Part shown: piece by piece, positions 37,024 to 45,505 of the stretch | Position numbering within the stretch: the stretch's first letter is position 1 | How the letters are laid out: each line of letters begins with the position of its first letter | Source: Lachnospiraceae bacterium V9D3004 | Lineage (GTDB): Bacteria > Bacillota > Clostridia > Lachnospirales > Lachnospiraceae | NCBI GenBank assembly: GCA_000621985.1 | Contig: JHWW01000001.1 | Location: 124,001 to 188,000, forward strand | DNA length: 64,000 bases | Direction: 5' to 3' | Notes under the pieces: model-generated | Database searches by the model: none | What the model saw: the letters and a program-made list of their open reading frames with translations, nothing else | What the model was told of the DNA's origin: nothing | Translations under genes and position numbers: made by a program

Positions 37024-37093
37024 TTTATTGAATTGCTTCAATATCACCAGTGTCAATGTACACCCGGTATTCTTTTAAGAGTGTACCACCCTA

Positions 37094-37573
37094 TCAGTCA
37101 TCCTCTCCGAGAAGATCATTCCACTCGTCCTGCTCCATGATCTCATCGAAGGTGTCGCATACAAGTTTGTATTCATCTTCATCTTCGATCTCTTCGAGTT
37201 CCATAGTATCGCTGCCCTGCTGATATTTGCATCTCATGAGGTAGATCTCATCAGGCTCGCCTTCTGACGGATACAACGCTACATAATCCTGCTTTTCAAG
37301 TTCGAACAGCATTATTACGTCACAGTTAAGTTCGGTGCCGTCTTCAAGAGGAAGAGTAACAACAAGGGTTTCCTCATCATCCTCATCGTCTGCAAAATCA
37401 AAATCGTCGATAGTGAAGTCACTTTTTTTGAAACCATAATCTTCCATAGTGAGTTCTCTTTTCAATGAATCAGCCGGATTGTTAAAAGGCTCCGGAGTTC
37501 CTGCCGGTACCTGATTTGTGATATCGATCTCTTCATTTTTGTTGTTTTTATCTTTCTTGCCAAAAAGTCCCAT
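37094..37573 (-). CDS. DUF1292 domain protein
   Basis: A 159-residue acidic soluble protein. The C-terminal 90 residues match the DUF1292 pattern (ETLVVTLPLEDGTELNCDVI, then QDYVALYPSEGEPDEIYLMRCK), a small beta-rich domain widespread in Firmicutes and of unknown function. The N-terminus MGLFGKKDKNNK is basic and resembles the start of the operon protein at 7264. The middle is Asp-rich. GAATTCTCC-type flank with GGAGAATTC precedes the ATG on the minus strand. It seems to be monocistronic here. Confidence 0.82.
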   Translation of the reverse strand: MGLFGKKDKNNKNEEIDITNQVPAGTPEPFNNPADSLKRELTMEDYGFKKSDFTIDDFDFADDEDDEETLVVTLPLEDGTELNCDVIMLFELEKQDYVALYPSEGEPDEIYLMRCKYQQGSDTMELEEIEDEDEYKLVCDTFDEIMEQDEWNDLLGEDD

Positions 37574-37785
37574 TAATGAATTCTCCTTTATTATTCGAAT
37601 AATTGCATTCGTTTTTTCTACTGTACCAATATATCAGACAGTGAAGTAAAACGCAAGCATTTTAAATTTTTACATATATTTAATGTGCATATAAGATGTA
37701 TGTTGTAAAATAACTGTGGTTGCCGGAAAGTATCGGGGCGAGTCCGAACGGTTCAAAGAATACAGAGAATTGGAGTGTAAAAAAC

Positions 37786-38391
37786 ATGAAAAAACCAGTA
37801 GTATTATTGATATTGTTAAGTATGATGTCATTGCTTATTGCAGGCTGTGGGGGAGATCAAAAGAATTCAGGATCGGGAAATGACAATGATTCGGGAATCC
37901 ATCATGCTGAGATTGATATAAAGGATTACGGAGTTATAAAAGTGGAGCTTAATGCCAAGGCGGCACCGATCACGGTTGAGAATTTCATGGATCTTGCAAA
38001 GGAAGGTTTTTATGACGGCACTACTTTTCATCGTATAATGACAGGATTCATGATACAGGGAGGAGCTCCGGCTGGTGACAAAAATGGAGGTTCTGCTTAC
38101 ACGATCAAGGGCGAATTCAAGAATAACGGAATTATGAACGGGATATCTCATACAAGAGGAACGATATCAATGGCAAGACCCGGCGATGACATGGACGGAG
38201 CGTCATCCCAGTTCTTTATCATGCATAAGGATGATACAGGAATTGACGGTAATTACGCCGGTTTTGGTCACGTTACCGAAGGAATGGAGATTGTAGACAA
38301 GATATGTCAGGACACCCCGGTTGAAGATAGTAACGGCACGGTGTTGCCGGAGAACCAGCCGGTGATCAATACGATCAGGATTATTGACTGA
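37786..38391 (+). CDS. Cyclophilin-type peptidyl-prolyl isomerase, lipoprotein
   Basis: Catalyses cis-trans isomerisation of prolyl bonds outside the membrane. The lipoprotein signal MKKPVVLLILLSMMSLLIAG ends at the lipobox Cys. The cyclophilin domain has NFMDLAKEGFYDGTTFHRIM, GFMIQGG, GTISMARPGDDMDGASSQFF and NYAGFGHVTEGMEIVDKI. The key catalytic Arg (FHRI) and Gln (IQGG) are present. ATG 37786 follows TGGAG and gives the clean signal peptide; the extension to 37720 lacks one. The length of 201 residues suits a single-domain secreted enzyme. Confidence 0.92.
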   Translation: MKKPVVLLILLSMMSLLIAGCGGDQKNSGSGNDNDSGIHHAEIDIKDYGVIKVELNAKAAPITVENFMDLAKEGFYDGTTFHRIMTGFMIQGGAPAGDKNGGSAYTIKGEFKNNGIMNGISHTRGTISMARPGDDMDGASSQFFIMHKDDTGIDGNYAGFGHVTEGMEIVDKICQDTPVEDSNGTVLPENQPVINTIRIID

Positions 38392-38396
38392 AAATC

Positions 38397-39170
38397 TTAG
38401 TGCTTACCGCTTCTTACGATACGGAACACCACAAGCGCTCCGATAAGTAATATTGCTGCTGTAAGACCGATGAATATATACAGAATATTATCATCAGCAT
38501 CATCAGTAGGTTCACTGTGGACAATGATCACGTCCTTTGCAGTGAAACCTGCTTTTATTGTTTTAACATCATCGTTATCAAGATCGGCAGCATTTTTTGC
38601 AGAAAAAACGATCGTGAATATATGATTGGAAGTAGGAATAATATACTCTTCAAGATATATAGAAGTATCGTCGTTTCCCTTACCTTCATAGCATATAAAA
38701 AGAGCCGGATATTTATTGTCTGAAAATGTTGTGATCGAATGTGCCGGTGAAGTGACAGAGCCTGATGCTTTTGAATCAAGAGAAGCAATGGTGTCATTTA
38801 TTATATATTCGATCTTTGATTCGGTGTACGAAGTGATATCCTCGCCTTTTTGATTATATTCTGTCTTGATCCCGACGGTAACGTTGTCGCCGTACAGAGA
38901 AGTATAACCGTCAATCGATTCGGAGTCTGTGCGGTAGTTTTCCGGAACCGTTACGGAATAAGCATCATTTTCAAAAGCGAGCGAATAAGTGCATACTGAT
39001 AATGTGGCAACAATAAAGACAAAGCCTATTAAAGACAGAGATTTTAAGCGCCTGATATGAGACATACATTTACAACTGTGGAACATATTATGTAGCATAG
39101 GAAAATGTTGCCTTTGTTCTGATGATATTGTTTCGCCTTGATAATTACAGGTTGAATTATATTTATACAA
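38397..39170 (-). CDS. Membrane protein with N- and C-terminal helices, unknown function
   Basis: A 257-residue protein that I do not recognise. A hydrophobic helix at about 43-63 (SLSLIGFVFIVATLSVCTYS) could be a signal anchor. An extracellular beta-rich region resembles small stress-related lipoprotein domains (AYSVTVPENYRTDS, IFTIVFSAKN). A second helix lies near the C-terminus (DNILYIFIGLTAAILLIGAL) with a basic end. The TTG at 39170 has a perfect GGAGGT seven bases upstream. Later ATG codons (39098, 39065) give a more usual signal-peptide length but have weak sites. It converges on the cyclophilin gene with five bases between stops. Confidence 0.6.
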   Translation of the reverse strand: MYKYNSTCNYQGETISSEQRQHFPMLHNMFHSCKCMSHIRRLKSLSLIGFVFIVATLSVCTYSLAFENDAYSVTVPENYRTDSESIDGYTSLYGDNVTVGIKTEYNQKGEDITSYTESKIEYIINDTIASLDSKASGSVTSPAHSITTFSDNKYPALFICYEGKGNDDTSIYLEEYIIPTSNHIFTIVFSAKNAADLDNDDVKTIKAGFTAKDVIIVHSEPTDDADDNILYIFIGLTAAILLIGALVVFRIVRSGKH

Positions 39171-39215
39171 TTAATAAACCTCCATTGGATTTATATCAAC
39201 ATTATTATTTTGTCT

Positions 39216-40037
39216 TCATATTTGTTCTTTCGAGCGGAACCAGTAACTGTAATTATATTTATAGCCAAGCGATTCATACAGGCTTATCGCCGGCTCATTA
39301 CCCTTAACTACCTGCAGATATGAGTAACGCGCTCCTTTTTTGATCCCAAGAGAAATGAGAGTGTTGCATATGCATCTCGCATAGTGTTTTCTGCGGTGAT
39401 CGGGATCTATGTATATCGCGTATATTCCGAGATCGTCTCTGTCAAGTATCCCAAGCCCCGATGCAACCATTCTCCGCCCGTCTGTTATTGCGGCAACGAT
39501 CGTTTCTTTTGGGATCGCTTTGAACATGTTTGGAACGATCTTAAGATGTATCGGATTGGTTGTGTGATTAAGAGTGAATAATTCGGTGATCCACCTGTCC
39601 GTTATAGTATCGTTTACCGATACCGTAATGTCATCATCATATTGGACAATCTCCGGAAGCCCCGAATTGAACGCAGGATCTTCTATTAAGACATTCTTTG
39701 TCGCAAGCGGGGTGTAACTGTCAAGAGTCATTGTCATAACTTCGGTTTCATGACGAATCTCATAGCCGTTTTTTTCGAGAAATGAATCGAATTCGGGCTG
39801 TACTATAGGACTTATCTTAAAGTTACACGGTGTACCGTAATTACGGTATACATCTTCACAATATGCTACTTTTGTCTCTATCGGAAGTTTTGATTCACCA
39901 ACCTGTTCGACACAGTTTGTTCTGAATGTGTACTGGTGGGAAAATCGAATAAGCCATTTGTCATATAATTCGATCTTATAGGAAGGCCATGCATTCATTG
40001 ACAGTTCTTCGATTTTTTGTATACTGTTAAGGGACAT
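39216..40037 (-). CDS. GNAT-family N-acetyltransferase
   Basis: A 273-residue acetyltransferase of unknown substrate. The C-terminal half has the GNAT core: beta strand and acetyl-CoA loop LGIYAIYIDPDHRRKHYARC, then RYSYLQVVKGNEPAISLYES with the final YKYNYSYWF. The N-terminal half (LSMNAWPSYKIELYDKWLIR) resembles the family that fuses a degenerate GNAT domain in front. ATG 40037 is chosen because AGAGG lies just upstream; the longer frame to 40109 reads into a palindromic repeat. The repeat at 40082-40170 ends about 45 bases before the start. Confidence 0.85.
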   Translation of the reverse strand: MSLNSIQKIEELSMNAWPSYKIELYDKWLIRFSHQYTFRTNCVEQVGESKLPIETKVAYCEDVYRNYGTPCNFKISPIVQPEFDSFLEKNGYEIRHETEVMTMTLDSYTPLATKNVLIEDPAFNSGLPEIVQYDDDITVSVNDTITDRWITELFTLNHTTNPIHLKIVPNMFKAIPKETIVAAITDGRRMVASGLGILDRDDLGIYAIYIDPDHRRKHYARCICNTLISLGIKKGARYSYLQVVKGNEPAISLYESLGYKYNYSYWFRSKEQI

Positions 40038-40081
40038 TTGAATAACCTCTTTATTATAGTGCTGAATATTACTATTCATAA

Positions 40082-40170
40082 TCTCCCACGCTCGTAACCC
40101 ATAGCTCATCTGCTTCGCATCGTCAAAGCATCGCAGCTTATGGCTATGAAGCGTAGACTGTGAACAGTAA
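40082..40170. repeat. Palindromic intergenic repeat, family 1, copy C
   Basis: Begins CTCCCACGCTCGTAACCCAT and ends at 40157-40170 with ACTGTGAACAGTAA. The ends are partly complementary and the interior has TGCGAAGCAGAT-type hairpin sequence. It has the same overall plan as the element at 47587-47679 and lies in the same orientation relative to the downstream minus-strand gene. Confidence 0.6.
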
Positions 40171-40215
40171 CAGTATGGTATACAGTATACATCATCGCAC
40201 TTGTTTGGGCAATAC

Positions 40216-40244
40216 TTGAACGATGCGTAATAATCAAGTATAAT
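40216..40244 (+). promoter_or_regulatory. Predicted promoter of the FN3 protein gene
   Basis: TTGAAC at 40216-40221 and TATAAT at 40239-40244, 17 bases apart; the gene begins 56 bases downstream. Confidence 0.7.
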
Positions 40245-40299
40245 GGGTTGTGGTGTCGAATAATTACAACAATATATTAATTACAACAGGAGATGAACA

Positions 40300-42171
40300 A
40301 TGAAAAACTTAATAACGTACAGAAAATATGCTCCGATTCATTATCTTTTATTATTAATTGCGGTTTTTTGTATCGGGATGTGCACCAATTCTGCAAAAGC
40401 TGCAGATACAGACATATCCGGCAAGAGGGTGATGAATCTTAAAAGCATTAATCACGGAGCTGATCATGTGGAGTTCGGTTGGGATTCGTTAGCAGATGTC
40501 GACGGTTACGAGATCATGCGTCTTGACAAAGTAACCAACGGATACGATGTAATAGGAACAACCTCTGAAAACGAATATAAGATAGACGGACTTGGTCATG
40601 GGACTTCTCTAAGCATTCTTGTAAGACCATTTAAGAGCGAAGGAACTGCAAAAAAATACGGCTTATTTTCCGACATGCTCACGATAGGTACAACACCCGA
40701 TGATATAACAGGACTTCAGGCAGCATGTTCAGGATCATCGATAATCGTGCTTAACTGGAATAAAGTATCTGATGATGCTTCTTATCTTATATACCGGTGT
40801 GCGGAGGGTCAGACGGAATTCTCCCAGGTGGCGAACGTTAAGACCAATATATATCAGGATGTAAGCGTCAAGCCTTCAACCGGATACACTTACAAGGTGA
40901 TCGCATATGTAAATGACATTAATACCCGATGTGCGAATGAGGCAGTTATAGATACGGCAACCTGTCCTGATGCGGTATTCATTAATCAGTACAAGGGAGG
41001 TTCCGAATGTGTAAGGCTGAGATGGGATAAGGTATCGGTGGCCGACGGTTACATAATATACATCAGAGAGAGTTATGAAGGGTACCGTGAGCTTGTCCGT
41101 ATAAATGATATCTCTGTGAAAGAATATATCCAAAGGGACTTAAAAAGCGGTGTGACATATCATTTTGAGATCGCTCCGTACAAGATATATAAAGGTAAGG
41201 AATATATTGCCGAGATGTCGAATGAGGTTGACATAAAAGCATTGACAATGAAGCCGACATCAACCAAAGCGGCAGTATACAAGAATAATAAGAAGCTTAA
41301 GAAGTCGGGTCTCTACAAGAAATATGTAGATTTCGCAAAAGCACTTAATCTGAAAAAAACGATCGTGGCGCCGGGTATCATTAATACCAATGTTAACGGT
41401 TTTGCATCGTCCGGTATGGTCATCCAGGCGGTTACCAACGCAGGTAATTATATTCTGATGACTGCTTACGATCAGTCGGGTGAAGAGAATTCGGTCATAT
41501 ATGTTATAAGCAGAAAAACAGGAAAATATATAACAACAATATTATTGCCGGATGCCTATCACGTTGGCGGTATAGCCTACGACGGAGTAAATGTGTGGGT
41601 ATCGGCAGGAAGTTCTCTTCAGTGTTTTGAATTCAAATATGTGAAAGTCGCAGCAGCCTGCGGGCAGGATTTTTACAGCGTTAATTACAAGGTTACATGT
41701 CCGGTACTTACACAGGCTTCATTTGTTACTTATTATAAGGGATGCCTGTGGGTAGGAGAGCATAAGGAAACATCGGGGACGACGATGTACGGTTACAAGA
41801 TATCCGGAAAGAAATCAACACCTGAGATTAAGAAGCAGTACAGTATGAATATTCCGTCCAGAACGCAGGACGTATTGTTCCTCAGTAACGGAACTATGAT
41901 AGTATCCTGTTCCAATCAGATCAGTTCGGCAAGCAAGTATTATATATCATGTCTTAGAAGATATAAGCCGGCATTCGGAAAGAAGAAAAAGGGTAAGATC
42001 AAATTAGGAAAGAGTACAGGCAAGTTTACAATGCCACCTATGCTAGAGGGAATAGCTTATAAGAAAGGTTATCTTTATACATCATTTGAATCGGCAGGAA
42101 TAGCCGGATGCAAGTATAAGATGGACAGAATATGCGCCTTAAAGTACAGTAAGATCAAGTGGAGCAAGTAA
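40300..42171 (+). CDS. Secreted fibronectin type III protein with a C-terminal propeller-like region
   Basis: A 623-residue exported protein. The signal peptide ends near residue 34 (NSAKAAD). Three FN3-type domains follow at about 40-130, 135-225 and 228-320, with the usual W-x-DGYEI and GTSYTYKV-like patterns (VEFGWDSLADVDGYEIMRLD, NWNKVSDDASYLIYR, LRWDKVSVADGYIIYIRE). Residues about 330-623 are Gly/Tyr-rich beta strands (HVGGIAYDGVNVWVSAG, KGCLWVGEHKETSGT, MLEGIAYKKGYLYTSFES) like a beta-propeller. No sorting signal is present. AGGAGATG precedes the ATG. A binding role at the surface is inference. Confidence 0.85.
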   Translation: MKNLITYRKYAPIHYLLLLIAVFCIGMCTNSAKAADTDISGKRVMNLKSINHGADHVEFGWDSLADVDGYEIMRLDKVTNGYDVIGTTSENEYKIDGLGHGTSLSILVRPFKSEGTAKKYGLFSDMLTIGTTPDDITGLQAACSGSSIIVLNWNKVSDDASYLIYRCAEGQTEFSQVANVKTNIYQDVSVKPSTGYTYKVIAYVNDINTRCANEAVIDTATCPDAVFINQYKGGSECVRLRWDKVSVADGYIIYIRESYEGYRELVRINDISVKEYIQRDLKSGVTYHFEIAPYKIYKGKEYIAEMSNEVDIKALTMKPTSTKAAVYKNNKKLKKSGLYKKYVDFAKALNLKKTIVAPGIINTNVNGFASSGMVIQAVTNAGNYILMTAYDQSGEENSVIYVISRKTGKYITTILLPDAYHVGGIAYDGVNVWVSAGSSLQCFEFKYVKVAAACGQDFYSVNYKVTCPVLTQASFVTYYKGCLWVGEHKETSGTTMYGYKISGKKSTPEIKKQYSMNIPSRTQDVLFLSNGTMIVSCSNQISSASKYYISCLRRYKPAFGKKKKGKIKLGKSTGKFTMPPMLEGIAYKKGYLYTSFESAGIAGCKYKMDRICALKYSKIKWSK

Positions 42172-42182
42172 GTAACTAAACA

Positions 42183-42208
42183 GGGGGTTCTGCATAAGCA
42201 GAACCCCC
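42183..42208. terminator. Shared bidirectional terminator between two secreted-protein genes
   Basis: Perfect 11-pair stem (42183-42193 with 42198-42208), loop ATAA, flanked by TTAAA. It lies between convergent stops at 42171 and 42242. Confidence 0.85.
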
Positions 42209-42241
42209 TTAAATGCTGAACTTTATTAAACTAAGATCTGA

Positions 42242-43567
42242 TTATTTTGTCTTGATCTCGAAGTTCTTGAAGTGGAATGTGTTATCCTTGGTGTAGATAA
42301 GCTTTCCACCCGGCTTGTTCGGGAAGTATACATAGATTCCATAGTTCTCGCCGGTTGAATCATCTTTGTCACCGTTAACTGCGTTAGACGGGATTGTGAA
42401 TGATGTGATACCAACCTTTGTGTGCTGACCTGCTTTAACTTTGTCTCTTGAAGACTCAGACTTAGCGATCTTAAGACCGTCAGCTTCTCCGTTAGGAGAC
42501 TTAGCATCCTGCCATCTACACATCATCGGATAATCATCAGGTGATGTATAGTTGATCTGAAGAAGTACTGTTTCCTGATCAGCGCCGTCATACCAGAACT
42601 CACCATCGATTGAAAGAGCCTTGCCCTTGTACTTGTCAAGAGTCGGTCCCCAGATTCCTTCGTTAGGCTCGCCTGCGCCATCCTGGTTGGTTGAATATTC
42701 GTTATCGAAGAAACCTACCATCCAGATTGCGAATGAGTTGTTGCTGTAACCGTCATGCTTGTAACCCTTGTACTCGCCTGGCTTATACCATCTCTGTACT
42801 TCACTTGCTCTCTGCTTGTAAACATATCCTGCAGGATAAACATCCTTTGGCTTAGGAGTAGCAGTTGCCTTTGGCTTGTCGGTTGGCTTTGGAGTTGTCT
42901 TCTGGTTACTTGTAGTTGTGGTAGTTGTACCCTGACCTGCAACCTTAACTGATACGGTAGCTGTCTTCTTGTCTGAACCGTTAGCTGCAACAGTAACGGA
43001 GATAGTAGCTGAACCGTTAGCGATACCTGTGATGGTAGCACCGTTAGAACCGGTCTTCTTTACTGTAGCGATCTTCTTGTCGCTTGATGACCATTTCATT
43101 GTCTGGTTTGTTGTGCTGCCTGCGCCGTTGTTGTTGATAGCGCCCTTAACCTTAACCTTGTCGCCGGGCTTAATGTTAAGAGTAGTAACAGCCTTGCTTG
43201 AAGAATCCTGAATTGCAAATGATGAAACAAGAGCACGAACCTTAACTGTAAGTCCGCTGACTGTAGTAGTCTTCTTGCCCTTCTTTACTGTACATGTGAT
43301 CTTAGCTGATCCCGGACCCACACCTTTGATAGTTGCCTTTTTCTTCTTGCCTGTAACTGTAGCTACTTTGGCATTGCTTGTCTTCCAAGTGAACTTGCCT
43401 TTAGCGCCCTTAACGGAAACGCTCTTGGTTGCGCCTACGGTAAGGCTTACACTCTTAGCGCTGAAACGTGCTGCATCAGCTGAACCAGAGGTAACGATCA
43501 TCGGAGCAACCATTGCCATAACCAATGTTGCTGAAGTTATGGACTTAAATACCTTGCTTGATTTCAT
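42242..43567 (-). CDS. Secreted Big_2 protein with a unique C-terminal domain
   Basis: A 441-residue exported protein. The signal peptide runs to about residue 33 (SADAA), followed by two Big_2 Ig-like repeats (about 35-112 and 112-210). A Thr/Pro/Lys linker (about 213-243, TPKPTDKPKATATPKPK) leads to a C-terminal domain of about 195 residues rich in Trp, Tyr, Asp and Gly (WMVGFFDNEYST, LSIDGEFWYDGADQ, YGIYVYFPNKPGG). The layout of linker plus aromatic beta domain resembles a carbohydrate-binding module, but I cannot name the family. GAGGAAG precedes the ATG, and a strong promoter lies upstream. Confidence 0.85.
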   Translation of the reverse strand: MKSSKVFKSITSATLVMAMVAPMIVTSGSADAARFSAKSVSLTVGATKSVSVKGAKGKFTWKTSNAKVATVTGKKKKATIKGVGPGSAKITCTVKKGKKTTTVSGLTVKVRALVSSFAIQDSSSKAVTTLNIKPGDKVKVKGAINNNGAGSTTNQTMKWSSSDKKIATVKKTGSNGATITGIANGSATISVTVAANGSDKKTATVSVKVAGQGTTTTTTSNQKTTPKPTDKPKATATPKPKDVYPAGYVYKQRASEVQRWYKPGEYKGYKHDGYSNNSFAIWMVGFFDNEYSTNQDGAGEPNEGIWGPTLDKYKGKALSIDGEFWYDGADQETVLLQINYTSPDDYPMMCRWQDAKSPNGEADGLKIAKSESSRDKVKAGQHTKVGITSFTIPSNAVNGDKDDSTGENYGIYVYFPNKPGGKLIYTKDNTFHFKNFEIKTK

Positions 43568-43650
43568 TTCTTCTTCCTCCTTGCAAAAAATTGATTGTAG
43601 TTCAGATGATTACGTTAGTTTATATAAACCCCATCCGAATACATGTCACC

Positions 43651-43679
43651 ATTATATCATTTCTAATATTGCTTTGCAA
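43651..43679 (-). promoter_or_regulatory. Predicted promoter of the secreted Big_2 gene
   Basis: On the minus strand TTGCAA (43679-43674) and TATAAT (43656-43651) are 17 bases apart, directly after the dnaB stop, so the gene has its own start of transcription. Confidence 0.7.
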
Positions 43680-43688
43680 TAGAATAAT

Positions 43689-45047
43689 TTATACAACATC
43701 CCCGAACTGGGCATTGGCATATCGGGTATACTGACCGAGCCATGCAAGCTGTATCGTTCCGGTCTCGCCGTTACGGTGTTTGGCTATGATCAGCTCTGCC
43801 TTGCCTTTATTGTCTTCGGATTCATGGTACACTTCATCTCTGTATAAGAACATAACAATATCCGCATCCTGCTCAATGGCTCCGGATTCACGCAGATCCT
43901 GAAGTTTGGGTCGTTTATCTTCTCTTGATTCAAGTCCGCGGTTAAGCTGTGACAGTGCAACAACCGGAATGTTAAGTTCTCTTGCCAGAGCTTTGAGACT
44001 TCGGGATATATTTGATACTTCCTGCTGTCTGTTTTCCTGGCGTCCGTTGCCGTTAATAAGCTGCAGATAATCGATAATTACAAGACCGAGATCCTGTTCG
44101 ATCTTCAGTTTTCGGCACTTGGAACATATATCGTTTATGGTGTTCCCGGACATGTTGTCTATGAGAAATAATTTGGATTCGCCTATATTCTGCACGCTCT
44201 CCACAAGAGATTTCCATTCGCTTGTGGTAAGTTCGCCCACAGTGATCTTGTGAAGGTCGATATTTGAATCCATTGCCATCATACGTTTTACCAATTGGAT
44301 ATCGTTCATCTCAAGACTGAACACGGCAGTTGGGATCCTGTTTTTTACGGCTATATACTCTGCCATACTGAGTGCAAATGCGGTCTTACCCATTGCAGGT
44401 CTGGCCGCTATAAGTATCAGATCGGAATTCTGAAGTCCCGCGGTACGGTAATCAAGGTCAGTGAATCCGGTTCTTAGCCCGGTAACATTTCCCTGGGACA
44501 GAGAGGCTTCGTGTATGCTTTCAAATGCTCTGATCACGGCATCGGATATCGGAACAAAATCTCCGGATCGTCTTGAATCCTGAGACAGTTTGAATATTTC
44601 TCTTTCGGCATCGTCCATTATAACATCAACACTGTCGTTTGCCTGATAACAACGGTTTGCTATGGTCTCTGCGGTCTTGATGGTCTTTCTTAATAAGGAC
44701 TTGTCACGAACGATATTTGCATATGCCTGAATGTTGCCCGAACTGGGAACCGATGATACGATCCCACCGATAAAAGACACGCTGCAGTATTCGGGGGATA
44801 CGGAATTCTCTCTTAATTTGTTGGAAAGTGTCACAAAATCGACTGTCCCGTCGGAATCTGACAGGTCAAGTATTCCCTGGAATATTGCACCATATGCACG
44901 GTTGTAAAAATCATCGGCTGTAAGGATCTCGCGCGCAACGGATATGGCATCCCTGCTTATGATCATTGAGGCTATGACAGCCTGTTCGGCAGTGGTGTCA
45001 TGGGGTTCGGTTCGTTTTATGACAGCTTCGTCCATTACATCACTCAT
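43689..45047 (-). CDS. dnaB: Replicative DNA helicase
   Basis: The 452-residue hexameric fork helicase (DnaC in Bacillus naming). The N-terminal domain has PHDTTAEQAVIASMI and SGNIQAYANIVRDKSL. The RecA-like domain has Walker A ARPAMGKTAFALSMAEY, VFSLEMNDIQLVKRMMA, Walker B LGLVIIDYLQLI, and ALSQLNRGLESREDKRPKLQ followed by RESGAIEQDADIVMFLYRDE. The start follows GGAAGGA at a longish distance. It comes nine bases after rplI, the order gdpP-rplI-dnaB being common in Firmicutes. Confidence 0.96.
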   Translation of the reverse strand: MSDVMDEAVIKRTEPHDTTAEQAVIASMIISRDAISVAREILTADDFYNRAYGAIFQGILDLSDSDGTVDFVTLSNKLRENSVSPEYCSVSFIGGIVSSVPSSGNIQAYANIVRDKSLLRKTIKTAETIANRCYQANDSVDVIMDDAEREIFKLSQDSRRSGDFVPISDAVIRAFESIHEASLSQGNVTGLRTGFTDLDYRTAGLQNSDLILIAARPAMGKTAFALSMAEYIAVKNRIPTAVFSLEMNDIQLVKRMMAMDSNIDLHKITVGELTTSEWKSLVESVQNIGESKLFLIDNMSGNTINDICSKCRKLKIEQDLGLVIIDYLQLINGNGRQENRQQEVSNISRSLKALARELNIPVVALSQLNRGLESREDKRPKLQDLRESGAIEQDADIVMFLYRDEVYHESEDNKGKAELIIAKHRNGETGTIQLAWLGQYTRYANAQFGDVV

Positions 45048-45055
45048 AGGATCGA

Positions 45056-45505
45056 TCAGTCCTTCCCTTCAACAATAACTTTAACATCTACGGTTACTTT
45101 CGGATGGAGTTTTACAGATACACTGTAAGTGCCTTCTGCCTTGATAGGACTGTCAAGTGTCATTTTCTTTTTGTCTATATCGAATCCGAGCTGTTCATTG
45201 ATCTTTTCGGCAATTTCCTTAGTGGATACGGAACCGAAAGCTTTTCCGCTGCCGCCGGTTTTGATGGACAGGGTTACGGATTTGTCTTTAAGAGATTCTC
45301 CGAGTTCTTTTGCCTGCTCATAGATCGCCTGTTTCTGCTTTTCTTCGTTGGCGTTTTTAAGCTTAAGGTCATTAAGATTTTTTGGAGTAGCTTCCAGACC
45401 GAGATTTTTTTTGAACAGGAAATTACGGGCATAACCGTCATTTACATTAACGATCTCACCCTTTTTTCCGAGAGATTTTACGTCTTCAATAAGAATTACT
45501 TTCAT
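45056..45505 (-). CDS. rplI: 50S ribosomal protein L9
   Basis: The 149-residue L9 binds 23S rRNA and helps maintain reading frame. The N-terminal domain is [20 protein letters not shown] followed by [10 protein letters not shown], the central long helix is Lys/Glu-rich, and the C-terminal domain contains [13 protein letters not shown]. Its ATG overlaps the gdpP stop by four bases, so the two are coupled. Confidence 0.97.
   Translation of the reverse strand: MKVILIEDVKSLGKKGEIVNVNDGYARNFLFKKNLGLEATPKNLNDLKLKNANEEKQKQAIYEQAKELGESLKDKSVTLSIKTGGSGKAFGSVSTKEIAEKINEQLGFDIDKKKMTLDSPIKAEGTYSVSVKLHPKVTVDVKVIVEGKD

Noticed and set aside
40037-40109. Longer N-terminus for the GNAT protein
   Set aside because: The extra codons lie partly in a repeat and no ribosome site precedes them; AGAGG precedes ATG 40037.
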